IMG/VR virus record: IMGVR_UViG_3300035698_005732 | Location: 1 to 45,930 of that record | DNA length: 45,930 nucleotides | Strand: one strand, 5' to 3' | Origin: a virus | Shown: in pieces, positions 40,185-45,930 of the stretch | Layout of the letters: each line of letters begins with the position of its first letter | Numbering within the stretch: the first letter of the stretch is position 1 | Position numbers and translations under genes: made by a program | Notes under the pieces: model-generated | What the model was told of the DNA's origin: nothing | The model's input: only the letters and a program-made list of their open reading frames with translations | Database searches by the model: none

Positions 40185-41705
40185 ATGACTGAAGACGTAA
40201 CACGCACGATAGCCAGACAGCTTGCAGACGTAGATTACAGGCGTACTCATCTATATCGTGCTAAAGACAAGTGGGGCAAGGTGCGCACTCTTATCCCCAA
40301 TAATGCTCAACAGTTCCTGTTGGACAATGCCCATAATCGTAACATCATACCAAAGAGCCGACAGCGCGGTATCTCTACTGCTGTTCTTATATGGGTGCTA
40401 CTAGACAATAGCTTGTTCAAGCCAAACACCAAGGCAGCAGTCATAGCGCACAGAGAGAGCGATGCGTTGAAGTTATTCGCCTCGAAGATACTATTCCCTT
40501 ATGATCAGATACCCCAATGCTATAAAGATGCTGGTTTCGTCCCTACTGCTACCCGTCGAACTAGCAGTATCATTGAGTTTAGCAACGGTAGCATTATAAG
40601 CGCCGATACCATGGTACGAAGCGACACTTTACAGTACTTGCATGTAAGTGAGCTTGCCAAGATGTATGCTCAGTTCCCTAGCAAGGCAGAGGAGGTGATG
40701 ACTGGTGCGCTTCCTGCTTCTGAGAAGGGGCAGGTATTCATTGAGAGTACGATGGAAGGCCGTTATGGCCCTATGTACGACATAAGCGAGAAGGCATACT
40801 CTATACACAACGAGGGGACGCCTCTTACTGAGAAGGACTTCAAGTTTTTTTTCTTCCCATGGTGGGGTTGCGATGAGTATGTATTGGATACAGAGGTAGC
40901 TATCGACCCAGACATGTCTAAGTACTTCGATGGCTTGCGTAACGAGTATGGTATCGAGCTTACAGAACCGCAGAAGTGGTGGTACATCAAAGAAAACGAA
41001 ATACAAGATGACAAGATGAAGCAAGAGTATCCTGCAACGTATGAAGAGAGCACTGAGGTAGCTACTGAGAGCATGTTCTTTGGCAAGCAGATTGTTACAG
41101 CACGCAAAGAAGGCCGTATATCGTTTGTACCGTACGATAGTCACTCTTTGGTGTATGCGGCCATGGATATCGGCTTTAAGGATTCTACTGCTGTATGGAC
41201 GTTCCAAATGATAGGTAATGAGCGGCATTTCTTGGACTACTTCGAACACGATGGCGAGCACCCTGTATATTATCACAACTGGCTTGCTTCTTTGCCCTAC
41301 AAGATAGCTATCTTGGGCTTGCCTCACGATGCAGATGCTAAGATTCTTGGAAGACCAAAAACAATAGAACAGCAGTTTAGGGCCTTCGGCTATGATACGC
41401 ACATTGTCCCCCGTGATGCTCACGAGATACTTACTGTTAACGAGGTTCGCAGTGCTTTCAATACTGTATGGATAGATAAGACGAAGTGTAAGCGTGGTAT
41501 TTCGTGTATAGACAAGTTTCGTAAGGAGTGGGACGAGAAACACTCTTGTCATCGTAGTACTAGCGTACACGACGAATATTCCGATGGTGCAAAAGGCTTC
41601 ATGTATGCTATACAGTTCGGTAACTGGCTAAGAGGGCATCAAAAGAACAAGATGTCGCTTGAGGAGTATCGTAAGTACAAGCACAAAAACAGAAGGATAG
41701 TATAA
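40185..41705 (+). CDS. terL: Large terminase subunit
   Basis: A 506-residue DNA packaging motor. ATPase signature: KSRQRGISTAVLI (variant Walker A), HVSELAKMY (Walker B and catalytic acidic residue), then ESTMEGRYGPMYD (coupling motif). The nuclease domain includes YAAMDIGFKDSTAVW, GLPHDADAKILGRP and HDEYSDGAKG with the conserved aspartates. AGGGG lies just before the ATG at 40185, so this start is preferred over the GTG one codon earlier. The last 20 bases lie inside the 23-bp repeat at 41679. Confidence 0.9.
   Translation: MTEDVTRTIARQLADVDYRRTHLYRAKDKWGKVRTLIPNNAQQFLLDNAHNRNIIPKSRQRGISTAVLIWVLLDNSLFKPNTKAAVIAHRESDALKLFASKILFPYDQIPQCYKDAGFVPTATRRTSSIIEFSNGSIISADTMVRSDTLQYLHVSELAKMYAQFPSKAEEVMTGALPASEKGQVFIESTMEGRYGPMYDISEKAYSIHNEGTPLTEKDFKFFFFPWWGCDEYVLDTEVAIDPDMSKYFDGLRNEYGIELTEPQKWWYIKENEIQDDKMKQEYPATYEESTEVATESMFFGKQIVTARKEGRISFVPYDSHSLVYAAMDIGFKDSTAVWTFQMIGNERHFLDYFEHDGEHPVYYHNWLASLPYKIAILGLPHDADAKILGRPKTIEQQFRAFGYDTHIVPRDAHEILTVNEVRSAFNTVWIDKTKCKRGISCIDKFRKEWDEKHSCHRSTSVHDEYSDGAKGFMYAIQFGNWLRGHQKNKMSLEEYRKYKHKNRRIV
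41679..41701 (+). repeat. 23-bp direct repeat, copy 1 (Acb2-like cassette, left edge)
   Basis: AAGCACAAAAACAGAAGGAT followed by AGT is identical to 42048-42070. Here it encodes the end of the terminase (KHKNRRIV region) and provides the AGAAGGA ribosome site of the 41708 gene. With the second copy it exactly encloses one gene. Confidence 0.95.
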
Positions 41706-41707
41706 TT

Positions 41708-42043
41708 ATGAGACACGTTGAAAAAGCACTAGAATCAATGAAAGATAGCGGTAATGAACTTTGTAAGTATATCGAAATATTAAATCATGATAATGTAGCA
41801 GGTGTTGCGCCTGTTGTTCATTTCGCGATACAATCAGACCTAATTGGCGAGGTCGGCGTAAACGGTTGCCAAGCTAGGGATATGCTAGAGTATTTAATAT
41901 ATCTTTTTAGTTCATTAAATGAATGTCATCCATGTAGAGAAAACGCTATAACTATTACAAAGCTAGAAGAGGCTTTGCACTGGCAAGACGCTCGTACAAA
42001 GGACAGGGAAAGTCGTGGCGTAGAAGGGAGTAACATACTTTAG
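41708..42043 (+). CDS. Acb2/Tad1-like protein (putative cyclic-nucleotide sponge)
   Basis: A 111-residue protein. The C-terminal half carries the pattern of the Acb2/Tad1 hairpin family: VGVNGCQARDML (49-60), LNECHPCRENAITITKLEEA (70-89), then LHWQDARTK and RGVEG (103-107). Acb2 proteins form hexamers that bind cyclic di- and tri-nucleotides and so block CBASS. Tad1 proteins bind gcADPR and block Thoeris. Which ligand this one binds cannot be told from sequence. It directly follows the terminase gene and is bounded by exact 23-bp repeats, as if inserted as a cassette. Confidence 0.72.
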   Translation: MRHVEKALESMKDSGNELCKYIEILNHDNVAGVAPVVHFAIQSDLIGEVGVNGCQARDMLEYLIYLFSSLNECHPCRENAITITKLEEALHWQDARTKDRESRGVEGSNIL

Positions 42044-42047
42044 CATA

Positions 42048-42070
42048 AAGCACAAAAACAGAAGGATAGT
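42048..42070 (+). repeat. 23-bp direct repeat, copy 2 (Acb2-like cassette, right edge)
   Basis: Second copy of 41679-41701. It gives the next gene the same ribosome site as the Acb2-like gene. Removing one repeat plus the enclosed gene would restore a plausible ancestral terminase-42074 junction. Confidence 0.95.
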
Positions 42071-42073
42071 GTG

Positions 42074-42511
42074 ATGAATTTAGAGAAAGAGCTGCTAGCA
42101 TTAGAGGTAAAGGAGCGAAAGGAATGCCTAGAGAAAGGTATTCTTCGTCAGCGTCTTATTGTAATAAACGATAGAGGTTTTGACATATCTACTAATAATG
42201 ATATGTTTATGAGTACTATGGAGAGGATAGAGCGGTATAAGAAATACATTTTAAAGGACTACGGTGACCGTCTTATAGGCTTTGAGATAGTTCTTCCTTA
42301 TACATTAGACTCGATGAACAGGCGTTCTATTGTATATATAACCCGCACTATAGGCGAGAAGTCTAGGGAGTTAATAGAGGCTGCCATTGAGGACCTAGAG
42401 AGACGTATTAAAGGCCCTCAAGTTGATATAATCAATTACGGTAATCTTACTGGTGTTTCCGAGGAGACCGCAAGAGAGGCTTTGGGCTTGGGAAGGTCAG
42501 AATGGACGTAA
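42074..42511 (+). CDS. Hypothetical protein (145 aa)
   Basis: Started at the ATG rather than the GTG one codon earlier because AAGGA is then correctly spaced. A charged N-terminal helix (LEKELLALEVKERKECLEKG) is followed by an alpha/beta part with YKKYILKDYGDRLIGFEIVL and AAIEDLERRIKG, and an end (SEETAREALGLGRSEWT) resembling a small helix-turn-helix. No family is recognised. It overlaps the next ORF by ten bases. Confidence 0.6.
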   Translation: MNLEKELLALEVKERKECLEKGILRQRLIVINDRGFDISTNNDMFMSTMERIERYKKYILKDYGDRLIGFEIVLPYTLDSMNRRSIVYITRTIGEKSRELIEAAIEDLERRIKGPQVDIINYGNLTGVSEETAREALGLGRSEWT

Positions 42512-42669
42512 AAGAGTTAAAATCTTTACTCAAAGCCTTACCCGACGATGCTAAGATTAGTATTCTAAGTAACTCTTGTGTATATGGCATATACAATAAT
42601 GAAAAACCTTACGAAGTATATTATGATGAAGAAATAAAAGCTTTAGTGTTCGAAATAGAAATAGGATAG
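42502..42669 (+). CDS. Hypothetical small protein (55 aa)
   Basis: An ORF below the usual length threshold, MDVKELKSLLKALPDDAKIS followed by LSNSCVYGIYNNEKPYEVYY. Its form (a short helix, then 'LPDDAKI.' strands) is common in small phage proteins of unknown role. GGAAGG precedes the start. Confidence 0.6.
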   Translation: MDVKELKSLLKALPDDAKISILSNSCVYGIYNNEKPYEVYYDEEIKALVFEIEIG

Positions 42670-42673
42670 TTAT

Positions 42674-43006
42674 ATGAAAACAATAGACGATATTACAAAG
42701 CAAGATGGCTCGACGCCTACACCTTATGAATTGGCGTTGATGAACGATAAAATAGCTAAGCGAGAGGGTTGGACGCCTATGTCAGAGGGTCTTCCTAAAG
42801 ATGCATTGTATTTTAATTATCATGTTTTGTGTCCTGATTCTTTTAAGAGTTACAACGTTACCACAGCGATGTTTTCTGGCGGTCTTTTCTATAAAGATTT
42901 CTATGACCAGCATCAATGTATTAGCCTTCCAGTAGTGGTTGACTATTGGATGGAGATACCCAGAGTTCCCGAGATAAATGATTCTGATATAAAGTGGTTA
43001 ATATAA
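42674..43006 (+). CDS. DUF551-like protein (110 aa)
   Basis: The second half follows the DUF551 pattern: GWTPMSEGLPKD, then FNYHVLCPD, then VTTAMFSGGLFYKDF and VVVDYWMEIPRVPE. Such proteins are frequent accessory proteins of phages with unknown role. The 'WTPMSEGLP... YWMEIP' ends correspond to the family's first and last strands. AGGATAG lies before the ATG. Confidence 0.7.
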   Translation: MKTIDDITKQDGSTPTPYELALMNDKIAKREGWTPMSEGLPKDALYFNYHVLCPDSFKSYNVTTAMFSGGLFYKDFYDQHQCISLPVVVDYWMEIPRVPEINDSDIKWLI

Positions 43007-43008
43007 AA

Positions 43009-43254
43009 ATGCATAACGTACAATGGATAGATGTAGAATACCAGACGCCAGCGACATACACGTTCATGGTAACGGATAGCAAGACTGGCAAGAAGAATGA
43101 GAAGCTCAAAGATATGAAGTATGACCTTGTACCAGTGAAGTTTGCTAGTGGAGCAACGCAGCTAGGGTGGTATAACGGTGCAACATGGGACTTTGGCAAG
43201 AGAAAGTCCAAGAGCAGAGTAGTAGCGTGGAAACCGACAAAGCAGGATATATGA
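43009..43254 (+). CDS. DUF551-like protein, second copy (81 aa)
   Basis: Begins MHNVQWIDVEYQTPATYTFM and ends with WYNGATWDFGKRKSKSRVV then AWKPTKQDI, again a W-x-V start and V-x-W-x-P end as in DUF551. A GTG at 42994 gives five extra residues but would overlap the previous gene by 13 bases. Neither start has a clear ribosome site. It ends in the ATG of the next gene. Confidence 0.6.
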   Translation: MHNVQWIDVEYQTPATYTFMVTDSKTGKKNEKLKDMKYDLVPVKFASGATQLGWYNGATWDFGKRKSKSRVVAWKPTKQDI

Positions 43255-43517
43255 TGGCTAAGCTAACAGAAAATCAGATATGGAAACTACAGCAGAAGAT
43301 GGACCTTGCTATCGTAATAGATTCCTTTGAAGAAGACTATAGTCATCTTGAGCTTGAGGGGAACTTCTACAAGTGCCCTTCTTGCGGTAACTACAATAAC
43401 ACAACATGTTTCCTTATGAGCGAGCGAAAGATGTCGTTCATGGAGGCTATGGAGTATTTAAACGGTCTTTTCTATGTAGAAGATGATGACGAAGAGATAG
43501 TGACTATAGATGTATAA
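43251..43517 (+). CDS. Small zinc-finger protein (88 aa)
   Basis: Started at ATGATG (43251 or 43254), since the longer frame from 43185 lies inside the previous gene. FYKCPSCGNYNNTTCFLMSE, then SFMEAMEYLNGLF resembles the second half of a primase CHC2 zinc ribbon (F-x-C-x-x-C-G ... SF-x-EA-x-x-YL). The first Cys/His pair of that domain is missing, so the zinc site would be partial. It is followed immediately by tRNA-Ser. Confidence 0.6.
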   Translation: MMAKLTENQIWKLQQKMDLAIVIDSFEEDYSHLELEGNFYKCPSCGNYNNTTCFLMSERKMSFMEAMEYLNGLFYVEDDDEEIVTIDV

Positions 43518-43526
43518 TCTTTATTT

Positions 43527-43611
43527 GGAAGGTTGGCTGAGAGGCTTAAGGCGCATCATTGCTAATGATGAGTGTGTAAAAGCACCATAGGTTCGAATCC
43601 TATACTTTCCG
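43527..43611 (+). tRNA. tRNA-Ser(GCU)
   Basis: An 85-nt class II tRNA: acceptor GGAAGGT with ACTTTCC (one G-T), D arm GGCTGAGAGGCTTAAGGC, anticodon stem ATCAT/ATGAT with loop TTGCTAA (anticodon GCU, reading AGC/AGU), long variable arm with GTG/CAC, and T arm ATAGG-TTCGAAT-CCTAT. Discriminator G is correct for serine. CCA is not encoded. It may aid translation of serine-AGC/AGU codons. Confidence 0.93.
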
Positions 43612-43639
43612 TATTACTCATCATCAGGTAGCTCTTTAA

Positions 43640-43921
43640 TCATTGCTTACTCTTGTTTTCACTAAGCATCTTATAAACACCAGTGTTTTTACAATCAGTA
43701 GTCATCAGCACCCTAGATCGTTCTTGTTCTCTTTTAGCCCTTACCTTCTCTTTAAGCTCTTCTAACAAAATCTTAATATCAACGCCACCGTCACTCTCAA
43801 TAACGCAACCTGTGGGCTTGTATGTCAATCGTATGCCGTAATCATCAAGTCCTATGCCATAGCCTTTCTTGTGAATCTTGAAAGTGTCAACTTGCACGTC
43901 TTTTATATCGAAGTCACTCAT
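43640..43921 (-). CDS. Hypothetical protein, weakly release-factor-like
   Basis: A 93-residue protein read leftward between the tRNA and the late control region. IRLTYKPTGCVIE resembles the strand after the GGQ loop in class I release factors (RLTH.PTG.VV), and a helix with KEKVRAKREQERSR follows, as in small phage release-factor-like proteins. The catalytic GGQ itself is absent, so ordinary peptide release is not expected. AAGGATAATT precedes the start. It may instead be unrelated. Confidence 0.55.
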   Translation of the reverse strand: MSDFDIKDVQVDTFKIHKKGYGIGLDDYGIRLTYKPTGCVIESDGGVDIKILLEELKEKVRAKREQERSRVLMTTDCKNTGVYKMLSENKSKQ

Positions 43922-44058
43922 AATTATCCTTCTTTTAAAATAACCGCCTGTCGGTTTTGTTCCGACAATTCCGACAGGTCTATCGGTGTTTATATCAAGT
44001 TATATAGTGTTATAGCAGATTCCCGCTATAACTTCATCGCCTTTTTTATAATGCTCTA

Positions 44059-44075
44059 TTTAAAATATTTCCTTG
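44059..44075. repeat. 17-bp direct repeat, copy 1
   Basis: TTTAAAATATTTCCTTG is repeated exactly at 44292-44308, 233 bases downstream in the same orientation, inside the late control region. Confidence 0.9.
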
Positions 44076-44291
44076 ATAGTGTATAACCTGTCAGTATCTT
44101 GATGATAGCTGTTGATATATGTCAGTAAGCTGTTATTTATCGCCATCTATCGACAGTCGTAGACAGAATGTCGACAGCTGTTTCCATAGTGTTGTGAACA
44201 CTTCCACACTCTCTGAAGAAGAAGAGTATCTTATATATATAAGTTCTTTATCCTCGAATATTGTGGGAAACCTCGATATCTATTTATCTTC

Positions 44292-44308
44292 TTTAAAATA
44301 TTTCCTTG
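44292..44308. repeat. 17-bp direct repeat, copy 2
   Basis: Second copy of TTTAAAATATTTCCTTG. It lies eight bases before the AT palindrome that precedes the scaffold gene, so it could be an activator or repressor site of the late promoter. Confidence 0.9.
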
Positions 44309-44408
44309 TTATCAATTAAAATTTTAAGTTTAATGAAGCTAGTGCATAAATATGCGCCTTCGTTAAATGTGTAAACATAAACCCACTCGTAATGGGAAGT
44401 GAGAATAA

Positions 44409-45125
44409 ATGGAAGAGTTCAATGACGTAGAGCCAGTCGTCGAGGCTAATGACGTAGCGGATGTCGTCTCCCCACCTGCTGATGAGCAAGTCACGGATAA
44501 AGAGTTTAACTTTAGAACGGTGCAAGCGGAACGCGATCGCTACCGAGAAGAGGTAGAACAACTTCGTGCTTCTAATCAGGAAAAAGAAACGCAAGCAAGT
44601 ATTAACAGGGCTTTACAGCAACAAGCGCAACAGACTCAACAAACAGACAACACAGCATCTATTAATTTTAATGGAGCAGTTGACGAGGAGCAGTTAAACA
44701 CGTTGCACGGTATTTATAGTTCTGAAGCGTCTAGGTTATCCAAGACCGCAGCAGATCAAGATCGCCGTATGGAAGAGCTGGAATTGAAGATGCTTGATAA
44801 AGATTATAATAAAACGATTAAAAAATACTTACCTAAGATATTACAAGACCACCCTGAACGGATGCGTAACTTAGAAGGTTCTAGGACACCGTTAAAGGAC
44901 GCATACTACGAGGCTACTCATAGTATCGACTACATACTGGATAATCACGCACAGAAGACTAACAAGCAGGCTGAGAAGGCGTACGATAACGCTATGAAGC
45001 CTAAGACGCTTGGGACTACTGGTAGTGCACAGCCCAATGTTAATGGCGGTGTTGATATAAAATCACTTTCTGCTGAGGATTTTGCAGCAGTCAAGCATAA
45101 GTTAAGGACAACGGGTTCATTGTAG
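44409..45125 (+). CDS. Capsid scaffolding protein
   Basis: A 238-residue acidic, helical protein directly upstream of the capsid gene, the usual place of the scaffold. Residues 1-35 are acidic and disordered-like (EPVVEANDVADVVSPPADEQ). Residues 40-85 form a coiled coil (QAERDRYREEVEQLRASNQE), followed by a Q-rich stretch, another helix bundle and a C-terminal helix (LSAEDFAAVKHKLRTTGSL). That basic C-terminal helix is the likely capsid-binding element. AAGTGAGAATAA precedes the start. Confidence 0.82.
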   Translation: MEEFNDVEPVVEANDVADVVSPPADEQVTDKEFNFRTVQAERDRYREEVEQLRASNQEKETQASINRALQQQAQQTQQTDNTASINFNGAVDEEQLNTLHGIYSSEASRLSKTAADQDRRMEELELKMLDKDYNKTIKKYLPKILQDHPERMRNLEGSRTPLKDAYYEATHSIDYILDNHAQKTNKQAEKAYDNAMKPKTLGTTGSAQPNVNGGVDIKSLSAEDFAAVKHKLRTTGSL

Positions 45126-45153
45126 TGCTTAGGTATCACATATAGGAGTTTAT

Positions 45154-45930
45154 ATGTCTGGTATCGTAACACAAAATGATATCTTGCCAGCAGTAAGGGA
45201 CGTTTATCAACGTACAATGATGGAAGAGTCAACGCAGACTCTCTGTTACCGCCTTTTCTCTGACAAAGATAGCATCGCTACAAATAACGGCGATGGAATG
45301 GAATGGTTTATTTATGACGACTATGAAGTTGTCACTACTGAACTTACCGATGGTGTCTATGGCCCTCCACGTATGCCTACAAGAAGGACTATCTCAGCCC
45401 GTCTTGGCGTATATGGTGACTATGGTAAATACACCAAGAAAATGGTTAACACTAACCTTGAAGCATTCACAAGCATTCAGGTCGATAAATTCGCACGTCA
45501 AGCGGCTCGTACGTTTGATCAGCTTATGCGTGATGTCCTTTGCGCTGGTGTTTCATATATCAACTGTACTAATGGCGTTGCAGGAACTCCTGGAACTCTT
45601 ACAGAGATGACAGCGAAAGACTGTGCATACTTTGCTAAGACCCTACGTACAAACGAAGCGCAATACATAACACCTATGATCGGAGCATCTACGAAAGTTG
45701 GAACAGGAGCAGTATCACCTGCCTATTTCATGATCGTTCATACCGACCTACGTGACGATGTACGTGCTATGAAAGACTTCCGTGATGTTAAAGATTACGG
45801 TAACACCAAAACTCCATACTCTATGGAACTTGGTTCTGTTGACAACATTCGTATCCTTGAGACTCCTTATGCTAAGGTTTCTTCTGGCACATACGAAAAC
45901 ATTGTCATTGCTGACAACGCTTACGGAGAG
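45154..45930 (+). CDS. Major capsid protein (N4-gp56 family), 5' part
   Basis: First 259 residues of the major capsid protein. The rest is at 2-292. The start MSGIVTQNDILPAVRDVYQR then MMEESTQTLCYRLFSDKDSI matches the N-arm of N4-gp56 type capsid proteins, and TELTDGVYGPPRMPTRRTIS is the following P-loop/E-loop hallmark (LT.G..P....). The full 313-residue size suits a T=7-type podovirus head. TAGGAG is seven bases before the ATG, and the gene is 28 bases downstream of the scaffold. The protein is joined to a circle only if the ends are merged. Confidence 0.9.
   Translation, partial: MSGIVTQNDILPAVRDVYQRTMMEESTQTLCYRLFSDKDSIATNNGDGMEWFIYDDYEVVTTELTDGVYGPPRMPTRRTISARLGVYGDYGKYTKKMVNTNLEAFTSIQVDKFARQAARTFDQLMRDVLCAGVSYINCTNGVAGTPGTLTEMTAKDCAYFAKTLRTNEAQYITPMIGASTKVGTGAVSPAYFMIVHTDLRDDVRAMKDFRDVKDYGNTKTPYSMELGSVDNIRILETPYAKVSSGTYENIVIADNAYGE
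45804..45930. repeat. Terminal direct repeat, copy 2 (circular overlap)
   Basis: Identical to bases 1-127. It shows that the window is a closed circle written with a 127-base overlap, consistent with a circularly permuted or circularising phage genome. Confidence 0.95.

Larger units (their letters stand above)
43922..44408. promoter_or_regulatory. Late control region with dyads and direct repeats
   Basis: A 487-bp gap without a convincing gene. It holds CCTGTCGG/CCGACAGG (43947-43978), GTTATAGC/GCTATAAC (44009-44032) and AGTGTT-GTG-AACACT (44188-44202) dyads, a 17-bp exact direct repeat (44059-44075 and 44292-44308), the AT palindrome TTAAAATTTTAA (44316-44327), TGCATAAATA (44343-44352, oriented toward scaffold) and a CCCA/TGGG hairpin (44382-44396). 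It probably combines the late promoter, a terminator for other strands, and possibly an origin or packaging-control site. Confidence 0.6.

Noticed and set aside
40629-41570. 313-codon open frame antisense to the large terminase
   Set aside because: It lies entirely opposite conserved terminase motifs. The translation is low complexity in hydrophobic residues, and no ribosome site is evident.
43640-43921. Functional release factor
   Set aside because: The strand pattern is only vaguely similar and the GGQ motif needed for peptide release is missing. It is kept as hypothetical.
44119-44319. 66-codon forward ORF in the late control region
   Set aside because: No ribosome site, odd composition, and it covers several dyads and one copy of the 17-bp repeat, so a regulatory role of the sequence is more likely.
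1-45930. Ends as biological direct terminal repeats used for packaging
   Set aside because: The 127-base repeat is inside the capsid coding sequence and has the length of an assembly word. A packaging repeat would be expected in a non-coding or late intergenic place.

Overview
The window is one complete circular phage genome. Bases 1-127 are repeated exactly at 45804-45930, so the non-redundant circle is 45,803 bp, and the major capsid gene runs across the join. Most genes have clear AGGAG-type ribosome binding sites, the composition is AT-rich, and genes are packed tightly with ATGA/TAATG overlaps. The virion genes point to a short-tailed (podovirus-like) phage: a P22-type portal, an N4-gp56-type major capsid protein, P22-type head-tail connector and hub proteins, large ejection proteins, no tape measure and no sheath. 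A Gram-negative host is likely but cannot be named from the sequence. I see no integrase, no DNA or RNA polymerase and no recognisable endolysin, so the phage is probably lytic and leans on host polymerases.

Layout, in circular order. (1) 39.4-45.9 kb, then 0.3 kb: small and large terminase, an Acb2/Tad1-like putative cyclic-nucleotide sponge, small accessory genes, tRNA-Ser(GCU), a 480-bp repeat-rich control region, scaffold and capsid. (2) 0.3-13.9 kb: head completion, connector, hub, needle or collar, a GNAT-like gene, portal and ejection proteins. (3) 14.0-25.6 kb: an array of repeat-rich fibre genes, interrupted at 16.1-16.6 kb by a reversed cassette carrying a tRNA-like gene and a small basic protein, with a strong terminator beside it. 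(4) 25.6-26.4 kb: tiny membrane-protein ORFs that may form the lysis region. (5) 30.3-26.4 kb, leftward: ERF annealing protein, YqaJ-type exonuclease, HTH regulator, metallophosphoesterase. (6) 30.7-36.9 kb, rightward: replication organizer, TOPRIM-DnaB type helicase, SpoVG-like protein, a C5 cytosine methyltransferase gene with a second full-length ORF in another frame, two Lar-like zinc ribbons, membrane peptides and a PD-(D/E)XK nuclease. (7) 39.2-36.9 kb, leftward: about nine small unknown genes.

The two divergent control regions (30.3-30.7 and 39.2-39.4 kb) share the same pair of motifs. One of these, TGCATAAATA, also lies in front of the late scaffold/capsid operon, which suggests a phage-wide promoter or operator code.

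The points most worth following are: the nearly complete double-frame coding of the methyltransferase gene (33718-34760); the Acb2-like gene bounded by exact 23-bp direct repeats, with a comparable repeat pair around the small-gene block at 35.4-36.5 kb; the 99-nt tRNA-like gene with an abnormal anticodon region; and a probable receptor-binding tip domain shared, almost identically at DNA level, by a connector-region protein and the longest fibre.
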